This document shows, piece after piece, positions 5,761-9,973 of a DNA stretch of 9,973 bases. Positions within the stretch are counted from its first letter, which is position 1. Every line of letters starts with the position of its first letter. This DNA is from CAYGZA01 sp964354135 (GTDB taxonomy: Bacteria > Planctomycetota > Planctomycetia > Pirellulales > Thermoguttaceae), in the NCBI GenBank assembly GCA_964354135.1, contig CAYGZA010000253.1:1-9973 (forward strand). The letters run 5' to 3'. The notes under the pieces are model-generated. The model did not search any database. It was not told where the DNA came from and was given only the letters and a program-made list of their open reading frames with translations. The position numbers were made by a program, and so were the translations under genes.

Positions 5761-5933
5761 GCTCTGCGTCTCCTTGCCCCGGACCACTGGAACAAATTGA
5801 CCCTGAGAGAATCTTGGTTGGGGCCACCACCATAGCAACGGAACGGACGCCTCTTATATATAAGAGGCGTTCCGTTGCTATGGTAGGCTCTGGTGTAGCG
5901 GTCCGTTCCGTAGGTTTGTTCCATTGGTTCCAT
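5757..5933 (-). CDS. Possible 58-aa protein overlapping the large palindrome
   Basis: The best start is ATG 5933, behind TAAGG made from the helicase stop region; ATG 5957 is also in frame but lacks a ribosome site. The product includes TDRYTRAYHSNGTPLIYKRR and FRCYGGGPNQDSLRV. It ends in an ATGA overlap with the next ORF, which favours real translation. Against it, codon position three is less G/C-rich than in neighbouring genes and the middle of the frame is simply the palindrome at 5829-5884, so the DNA may be constrained as a site rather than as a gene. Confidence 0.4.
   Translation of the reverse strand: MEPMEQTYGTDRYTRAYHSNGTPLIYKRRPFRCYGGGPNQDSLRVNLFQWSGARRRRA
5829..5910. repeat. Large AT-centred palindrome, replication-origin candidate
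   Basis: A perfect 24-bp palindrome (5847-5870, core TTATATATAA) extends outwards as an inverted repeat from 5829 to 5884 with only a 4-base bulge in the left arm. The outer arms begin ACCATAGCAACGGAACG and include the CATAGCA/TGCTATG heptamer found at both element ends. A further GTCCGTTCCGT (5901-5911) repeats part of the arm in the same orientation. The site starts about 30 bp beyond the last of the helicase codons. Satellite and plasmid origins commonly lie beside a RepA-like gene and combine repeats with an AT-rich melting core. A terminator is less likely because no U-run follows, but an operator or resolution site is possible. Confidence 0.45.
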
Positions 5934-5940
5934 AGCTACC

Positions 5941-7527
5941 TTAGCGGGGGTTGTCATCCGCTAACTTGTAGCCCTCATAAGGCGTCTTGCGGTTTGGCTT
6001 CCCGATGTCGCACGGCACCACGCTGCCATCATGTATCAGTTCCGCGAGGGCGGGGTCAAACCGTGTGGGGTTGAGTCCGCAGGCGATGCGAATCCCTCGG
6101 GGTGTCTCCCCGTCGGGGAACTTGACGAGGGCTCCGACAATCCGCCGCTTGCCCTCCTCGATGCGGACCGCCTGATTCTCGGCCTTGGCCTGGTCCTTGG
6201 CATTCTGGACGCGCGCCCGGGCCTCTTCGGGCTTCAGGACGCTCACCTGCCAAAGCCGTTCGACGTTCGGCTGGTAGATCCCCTCATTCACGTCGATGCC
6301 AAAGAGGCCGGAATGCCCTGCCCGGCCGCCCACCGAGAGCCACAACTTATGTAGCCCCGTCCCCGGTTCATATCGTTGGCGTCGGCTTACCAGCATCCAG
6401 GCCGCGGCAAACTCGCGGAAACCAGCCCAAGAGAGGGCGTTCAAGTCGAGGGGCTCGCCATCAAGTCCCGATGGTTTGGTGGCATGGTGCGAAAGCAGCA
6501 TTGTGCAGCCGGTGGCAACGAAGACTTCGGCCATCCCGAGGAGCAGCTCACCCATCGCAAAGACGTTGCCGGCATCGTCGCACGGCATAGCCAAGTAGGC
6601 CGGATCGATTGCCACCACGGCGAGGCCGTTGTCTCGGATAAACCGCTCCATTGCCGCCACGTGGTTAAGGGAACCGAAACGCGGCAGCTTGTCGGTCACA
6701 AGGAGGTTGTCGAGGCGGTTTAACTCCGTCCCCGCGGCGTGGGCGATTCTGCGGAGGTTCTCTTGGAGAATCGGAAGCCCCGTTTCTCCGCTCATGAACG
6801 CCACCCGAACCGCCCTAGGCACGTCGAAATAGCCGAGGAAACGCCCACCATTGGCAAGGGCAACGGCCATGTCACAGACCAAAAGCGTTTTGAGAACTTT
6901 CTGCGGGCCGCCCATGATACAATGGTGGCCTTGGGGCAAAACCCCCGACACCAAAAACTGCGTTTGGTACTGTTGGGCGTCCAGTTCCGGCCCGGTGAAC
7001 GCGGGATAACTCAGTCCCCGGTCGCCCGCCTCGGGGTCGAGTAGTTCGGCCAGCTCCTCCCGCACGTCTTGCAGGCTCCCATCGTCGTGCGCCAGTTGCA
7101 GCCCGCGCTCGCACGCCCGCAGCAAGGTGCGGCGGTCGCTCTTCTCCTTGACGATGCCAGCGTAGTAGACCGCGTGAGCGGCCACGGGCACGGATTGGAG
7201 CACTTCAGCCAGATAGACGGCGCCCCCGGCCTGCTCCAGCTCGCCGGCAGCTTTGAGAGAATGAGTCAGCAGCGTTACGTCTACTGCACCGCCGTTGTTG
7301 TGCAACTTTTGCAGATGGTCGAAGAGGATGGCGTTGCACGGATTGTAAAAGTGCTCGCCGCCAACGATCGCCAGCACCTCGTCCATCCTGTGCGTTGGGT
7401 CCAAGATCACAGAGCCGATCACGGCCCGCTCGGCCACCAGGTCGCAGGGCGGTTGCCGGTCGAGAAGTTCGGGGTCGAGGCGTTTGCCCTGGGTTCGCGG
7501 CCGGCCGTTGTTGCGCGAATGGGTCAT
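5941..7527 (-). CDS. Replicative helicase-type ATPase, DnaB-N domain fused to RepA-like AAA domain
   Basis: This protein probably drives replication of the excised element. Residues about 27-135 (from ATG 7527) match the DnaB N-terminal domain: DLVAERAVIGSVILDP, GEHFYNPCNAILFDHLQKL and YLAEVLQSVPVAAHAVYYA. A RepA/AAA_25-type ATPase domain follows, with Walker A GGPQKVLKT (206-214), the GETG loop (247-250), Walker B AVVAIDPA (303-310, D308) and LLSHHATKPSG (344-354). The C-terminal ~70 residues look like a winged-helix segment (RRIVGALVKFPDGETPRGIR). ATG 7527 is preferred because GAGGG lies eight bases upstream; GTG 7542 would overlap the previous stop and lacks a site. It belongs to the same unit as the upstream AlpA-like gene, and a large palindrome follows it. 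No primase zinc-binding motif is visible, so priming is presumably by the host. Confidence 0.92.
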   Translation of the reverse strand: MTHSRNNGRPRTQGKRLDPELLDRQPPCDLVAERAVIGSVILDPTHRMDEVLAIVGGEHFYNPCNAILFDHLQKLHNNGGAVDVTLLTHSLKAAGELEQAGGAVYLAEVLQSVPVAAHAVYYAGIVKEKSDRRTLLRACERGLQLAHDDGSLQDVREELAELLDPEAGDRGLSYPAFTGPELDAQQYQTQFLVSGVLPQGHHCIMGGPQKVLKTLLVCDMAVALANGGRFLGYFDVPRAVRVAFMSGETGLPILQENLRRIAHAAGTELNRLDNLLVTDKLPRFGSLNHVAAMERFIRDNGLAVVAIDPAYLAMPCDDAGNVFAMGELLLGMAEVFVATGCTMLLSHHATKPSGLDGEPLDLNALSWAGFREFAAAWMLVSRRQRYEPGTGLHKLWLSVGGRAGHSGLFGIDVNEGIYQPNVERLWQVSVLKPEEARARVQNAKDQAKAENQAVRIEEGKRRIVGALVKFPDGETPRGIRIACGLNPTRFDPALAELIHDGSVVPCDIGKPNRKTPYEGYKLADDNPR

Positions 7528-7538
7528 GGCCCTGGCCC

Positions 7539-7772
7539 TCACGCCACAACTGGGGCCGGCTGCTGGCCGGTGTGCGTCACAACGCGGTCACGCAAAAACG
7601 CGTCCAAGTCGCTCTTGGAGTAGCGGACCATCCGCCGACTGATTTTAGCGAAGGGAAGCCCGGGGCCGCGGCCGGTTGCCCATGTCGCCAAGGTATTCAC
7701 GCTGACCCCAAGGTACCGCGCGGCATCTTCGCGGCTGAGCCAATCGGAAACGGGAAGAGGTGTGATGTCCAT
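7539..7772 (-). CDS. AlpA/excisionase-like HTH protein, 77 aa
   Basis: The N-terminal part WLSREDAARYLGVSVNTLAT (residues 11-30) is an HTH_17 helix-turn-helix. It is followed by a wing with the usual basic strand FAKISRRMVRYSKSDLDAFL (41-60). Such proteins act as recombination directionality factors or activators of excision. The start ATG 7772 has only a weak GGGT ribosome site. The gene ends in TGA 7541-7539, which overlaps the GTG alternative start of the helicase gene, so the two are co-transcribed. Placement between integrase and replication genes fits an excision or early-switch role. The hairpin-rich region upstream (7801-7884) is the likely control point. Confidence 0.88.
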   Translation of the reverse strand: MDITPLPVSDWLSREDAARYLGVSVNTLATWATGRGPGLPFAKISRRMVRYSKSDLDAFLRDRVVTHTGQQPAPVVA

Positions 7773-7800
7773 CGTTGTACCCAGTTGTTTGCGAGAGAAT

Positions 7801-7884
7801 ACAAACCGCTAGATACAACAATATCGAAAATTGCGGTTTGGTCGATAGTGAAACGACCAAACTAAGGACAGGTTCAACCTGTCC
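7801..7884 (-). promoter_or_regulatory. Control region with three dyads, two mutually exclusive
   Basis: The 135-base gap before the AlpA-like gene holds GGACAGGTT-C-AACCTGTCC (7866-7884, perfect 9-bp dyad). It also holds GTTTGGTCG/CGACCAAAC (7836-7844 and 7854-7862, perfect 9-bp arms) and CAAACCGC/GCGGTTTG (7802-7809 and 7833-7840). The last two share bases 7836-7840 and cannot form together. The region is AT-richer than its neighbours. These could be operators for the 85-aa HTH protein or an attenuator. I found no good -35/-10 pair here. Confidence 0.45.
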
Positions 7885-7908
7885 AAAACGAGCCCCAAGA
7901 GAAGGGGC
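7885..7908 (-). terminator. Rho-independent terminator after the 85-aa HTH gene
   Basis: On the minus strand GCCCC-TTCTCTT-GGGGC (7908-7892) forms a 5-bp GC stem, followed by TCGTTTT (7891-7885). It begins at the last base of the gene's stop region. It would separate the integrase/HTH transcript from the AlpA-helicase transcript. Confidence 0.55.
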
Positions 7909-8165
7909 TAGGACTGCTGGAACCAGCGGCGGACGGTTCTTGGGGTGACGCCCATTTCCTTCGCCACTTGGTCGATGCTCAACGACCTCTTGAATAGGTC
8001 GGCTGCCCGTTTGCGATTCTTAGCCTTGGTACCGAACCTCTTGACGTGGCCTGCAAGACGGGCGGCCTCATGTTCGGCCGCGGGAGCCACGGCGTCGAGG
8101 AAGTCGGTCAGCGGCACCCGTTTGCCGGCGTCGAGGGCTTCGAGGATGTCCTTAGCTTTGGCCAT
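7908..8165 (-). CDS. 85-aa helix-turn-helix protein overlapping the int 3' end
   Basis: ATG 8165 lies five to eight bases after AAGGAGGTGA, an almost perfect ribosome site placed inside the end of int; the two genes overlap by 14 bases. The N-terminal half is helical (AKAKDILEALDAGKRVPLTD). A basic linker (KRFGTKAKNRKRAADLFKRS) leads into a C-terminal helix-turn-helix LSIDQVAKEMGVTPRTVRRW. A C-terminal HTH of this type resembles the DNA-recognition part of resolvases and homeodomain-like regulators. With no catalytic domain, it is probably a transcription factor. It is co-transcribed with int, strongly translated and ended by its own terminator, which would suit a maintenance repressor or an integrase cofactor. 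Confidence 0.8.
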   Translation of the reverse strand: MAKAKDILEALDAGKRVPLTDFLDAVAPAAEHEAARLAGHVKRFGTKAKNRKRAADLFKRSLSIDQVAKEMGVTPRTVRRWFQQS

Positions 8166-9390
8166 CGCTGTCACCTCCTTCCGAATCGGGCGCGGGAAGG
8201 GCCAGGGCTTCAGGACTCTCCGCTCCGTTGGCGACGGCCGCGAAGATGGCTTCGGCGCCGGCCGTCATGGCCGCCCTTACGGGATCGACTTGGAGCCTGG
8301 CATAGATGGCCGTAGTGGACGGCTGCCGATGACCGAGCGCTTTGCCGACGATCAAGAGGCTGGCCCCTTGCATCGCCATGTGGGAGCCCAACGTCCTGCG
8401 TAGGTCATGCGGCCGTAGGTCGCTCAGCTCGGCCCGTTGGACAATACGCGCCCAGGCGTGTCGGACCTCGACAAGGTGGCCAGTGCGGCCGGTGCTCGGG
8501 AACACCCACATGGAAGAGGCAGGGCCCAGGTAGCGCCGCCGTTCAAGAATCGCCACAGCTTGCGGCAGAAGAGGCACCACGATTACCTCGCCGGCTTTGG
8601 CAACTTCGCCCGGGATCCTCCACAGGCCGGCCGCGAGGTTCAGGTCCAGCCACCTCATGCCCAGCACGTTTCCCTTGCGGGCTCCGGTCAGCAAGAGCAT
8701 GGCGATGATGTCCGGGAAGGGGTCGGCCTCTTCTGCCAGGGCCGCGAAGAATCGGGCGGCTTCGTCGCCGTGGAGGAATCTATCTCTCGGCGTCTCCTTG
8801 AACTTCTGGACGCCCCGGCAAGGGTTCTCCCCCTTGAAACCGATGTCGGTCGCCTTGTTCAAGATGGACGAAAGCAGGGACAGAAGGCGATTGGCAGCGT
8901 AGTGCCCCGAGTCTTGGCCGATGCGTGCATGTAGGGCCTGCACGTCGGCCCGCTTGATTGTGGTCAACCGCCGGCTTGCCCACGGCTGGAGAAACCGGTC
9001 ATACTCCCATTCATCCCGTTCCCAGCTTCGCTTATGCGGCTTGCTGTGGTACTCCAGAAAGTAGGCGAAGGCGTCCCCGAGAGTCGGGGCGTGCCGTCCG
9101 TCCCTGCGCTCCGCGGCCACGTCCTTGCCTTTGGCCATGTCCCCGACGGCCGCCTCGGCCAGCTTGCGGGCTTGGTCGATGGACGTGACCGGCCATCGCC
9201 CGAGGCGAATCCGAACGGGGCGGTCGTGCCACTTGTAGACGTAGAACGTCCGGGTGCCGGTCGCGGTGACGGCCAGACAAAGGCCGGCGGTCCGCTCATC
9301 GTGGTAGTAGACTCGCCCTTCCGCGGGAACCGGAAGTCCTTGCAGGGCGGCTTTGGTGAAGGCAATTTTTCGGGCTGTCGGCTTCGGCAT
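8152..9390 (-). CDS. int: Tyrosine integrase with DUF4102-type arm-binding domain
   Basis: This protein catalyses site-specific integration and excision of the element. The 412-aa product (ATG 9390, AGAGG five bases upstream) has an N-terminal arm-binding domain (about 8-95) with YYHDERTAGLCLAVTATGTRTF followed by LGRWPVTSIDQARKLA. The central core-binding domain spans about 100-195, and the catalytic domain follows. Catalytic residues visible from ATG 9390 are R238 in LTGARKGNVL, K265, H328 and R331 in RPHDLRRTLGSHM, H354 in LGHRQPSTTAIYARL and the nucleophile Y363. The length is typical of P4-like integrases. The frame opens six bases upstream at a GTG, but ATG fits the ribosome site better. 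It sits next to the right attachment core, and its promoter and likely arm sites lie between. Confidence 0.97.
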   Translation of the reverse strand: MPKPTARKIAFTKAALQGLPVPAEGRVYYHDERTAGLCLAVTATGTRTFYVYKWHDRPVRIRLGRWPVTSIDQARKLAEAAVGDMAKGKDVAAERRDGRHAPTLGDAFAYFLEYHSKPHKRSWERDEWEYDRFLQPWASRRLTTIKRADVQALHARIGQDSGHYAANRLLSLLSSILNKATDIGFKGENPCRGVQKFKETPRDRFLHGDEAARFFAALAEEADPFPDIIAMLLLTGARKGNVLGMRWLDLNLAAGLWRIPGEVAKAGEVIVVPLLPQAVAILERRRYLGPASSMWVFPSTGRTGHLVEVRHAWARIVQRAELSDLRPHDLRRTLGSHMAMQGASLLIVGKALGHRQPSTTAIYARLQVDPVRAAMTAGAEAIFAAVANGAESPEALALPAPDSEGGDSDGQS

Positions 9391-9423
9391 GGGCACCTCT
9401 CTTGCCTTGCGGTGCTAGGAAAA

Positions 9424-9460
9424 TGCTATGCGTTTCATCGAATTATGGCGTTTCATAGCA
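9424..9460. repeat. Right arm-type integrase sites, inverted heptamers and direct repeats
   Basis: TGCTATG (9424-9430) and CATAGCA (9454-9460) form an inverted pair. Overlapping them are two direct copies of GCGTTTCAT (9430-9438 and 9448-9456) spaced 18 bp apart. The cluster lies about 90 bp inside the right core and just downstream of the integrase promoter, within the transcribed leader. Bound integrase or excisionase could therefore also affect int expression. Confidence 0.55.
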
Positions 9461-9475
9461 CGCCAAGTACAAGTG

Positions 9476-9509
9476 AGTATCACCGCAACCCCTTACCATG
9501 TCAAGGGGT
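9476..9509 (-). promoter_or_regulatory. Integrase promoter with operator-like dyad over the -35
   Basis: A perfect TTGACA (-35, bases 9504-9499) is followed after 17 bases by GATACT (-10, bases 9481-9476; 4 of 6). The inverted repeat ACCCCTT (9488-9494) and AAGGGGT (9503-9509) spans the -35, so a dimeric repressor bound there would block polymerase. The expected start near 9469 gives an ~80-base leader that contains the arm-type repeats. Confidence 0.6.
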
Positions 9510-9549
9510 AGCAAGCCATATCTATCACAAGCAAGATGAGGTGCCTGTC

Positions 9550-9566
9550 ACTCGGCTTGACAAGGC
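9550..9566. repeat. Right attachment core (attR candidate)
   Basis: This is the second exact copy of the 17-base repeat, 160 bp upstream of the integrase start codon, the usual place for an attachment site. The integrase promoter and two arm-type heptamers lie between it and the gene. Everything to the right is taken as host DNA. Confidence 0.82.
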
Positions 9567-9973
9567 CCTGGTCAACATTGCGTCGGGCGGGCTCCCAAGA
9601 GGGCCCGTGGCCAACGATTCCCGAGCCTTCGGCAAGCCCAACGCTCTCAAGACGATAGGCCGACGATCTCGATTTGAGTTGGCCAGTGGCAGCTTCGCGC
9701 AAGCCCACGCTTAACCACCTCTTTTTGACCGCCCCAAAACCGCCCGCAGGGCATTCTTGTCCGCATTCAACCCTGGTCGTGATCGGACGTTGTGACTTCT
9801 TGGGCCATTTTGTTCAACGAATCGGTTTTCTCGCCCCGCGGCGAGCTCGCTTCTGTCCAACAAAGCAGGACGAGATTGAATCTCGTCCTATGGCCCCGTG
9901 CGGTGCGTGCCTAGCAGTGGGTGCAAGACAGGGTTCGCTAGACTGAGGAACGGGATTTGCAGAAGCCTTTTTG
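9567..9973. other. Right host flank, no gene recognised
   Basis: This lies outside the element. No open frame has a convincing start and product. It contains a weak stem around 9589-9606 and the palindrome at 9867-9889. The minus strand has an open frame across 9708-9567 that would continue into the left flank if the element were removed. It includes ESVGLAEGSGIVGHGPSWEP, which I cannot assign. Confidence 0.5.
9867..9889. repeat. Perfect intergenic palindrome in the host flank
   Basis: AGGACGAGATT (9867-9877) and AATCTCGTCCT (9879-9889) form 11-base arms around a single G. No U-run follows. It is probably a REP-like or bidirectional hairpin of the host chromosome. The nearby GCGAGCTCGC (9841-9850) is a further small palindrome. 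Confidence 0.5.

Larger units (their letters stand above)
263..9566. mobile_element. Complete integrated element, probable phage satellite
   Basis: The element is bounded by an exact 17-base direct repeat (263-279 and 9550-9566). It carries about 14 genes, all on the minus strand, starting with a tyrosine integrase next to the right repeat. Its contents are integrase, three small HTH proteins, a DnaB-N/RepA-type helicase, P27-type small terminase, HK97-fold capsid protein and several small unknowns. I see no large terminase, portal, protease, tail or lysis gene. A unit of 9,287 bp is far below a normal tailed-phage genome and in the range of phage satellites. The direct repeat, arm-type sites and gene strand are read from the sequence; the satellite interpretation is inferred. 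The alternative is a decayed prophage. However, the tight gene packing, intact main ORFs and paired ends argue against simple decay. Confidence 0.8.

Noticed and set aside
5302..5835. 177-codon plus-strand open frame
   Set aside because: It covers four minus-strand genes joined by stop-start overlaps. The translation is biased towards P/R/S/G and unlike a folded protein.
9034..9714. 226-codon plus-strand open frame crossing the int start and the right core
   Set aside because: Most of it is antisense to int, and the rest crosses the integrase promoter and attachment core. It has no independent support.

Overview
The window holds what looks like one complete integrated element of about 9.3 kb, with host DNA at both ends. 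The exact 17-base direct repeat ACTCGGCTTGACAAGGC lies at 263-279 and again at 9550-9566. It brackets a run of genes that are all on the minus strand, beginning with a tyrosine integrase at the right end. The heptamer TGCTATG/CATAGCA occurs twice just inside each end, as arm-type integrase sites would. I read 263-9566 as the element (9,287 bp with one copy of the repeat), 1-262 and 9567-9973 as host.

Layout in the direction of transcription (right to left). Integration and control: integrase (9390-8152), an overlapping 85-aa helix-turn-helix protein (8165-7908), a terminator, a hairpin-rich control region (7801-7884) and an AlpA/excisionase-like protein (7772-7539). Replication: a DnaB-N/RepA-like helicase-ATPase (7527-5941), followed by a large AT-centred palindrome (5829-5884) that could be an origin. 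Small genes joined by stop-start overlaps: 58 aa, 18 aa, 73 aa, and a gene at 5478-5247 broken by, or read through, a frameshift in a C7/G7/G7 tract. Packaging and capsid: P27-type small terminase (5237-4908), a phage-type protein of 205 aa, an unknown 159-aa protein, then a consensus-like promoter, a second AlpA-like protein, an HK97-fold major capsid protein (3528-2200), a 296-aa protein likely tied to the virion, and a 49-aa ORF. At the left end is a separate promoter with a folded leader and a 96-codon reading frame interrupted by one TGA (797-507).

The set is unusual. It has integrase, replicative helicase, TerS and capsid protein, but I see no large terminase, portal, protease, tail or lysis gene. 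The simplest reading is a phage satellite that supplies its own DNA-recognition subunit and shell and borrows the packaging motor and tail from a helper phage. It resembles capsid-forming PICIs in idea but carries fewer genes. This is inference from gene content.

The DNA is GC-rich and the genes show strong G/C preference at codon position three. The style of the capsid, TerS and small phage proteins reminds me of Planctomycetota elements, but nothing in the host flanks confirms the phylum. Three TTGACR-N17 promoters (9476-9504, 3759-3787, 923-951) suggest an integration/early unit, a capsid unit and a separately expressed end gene.
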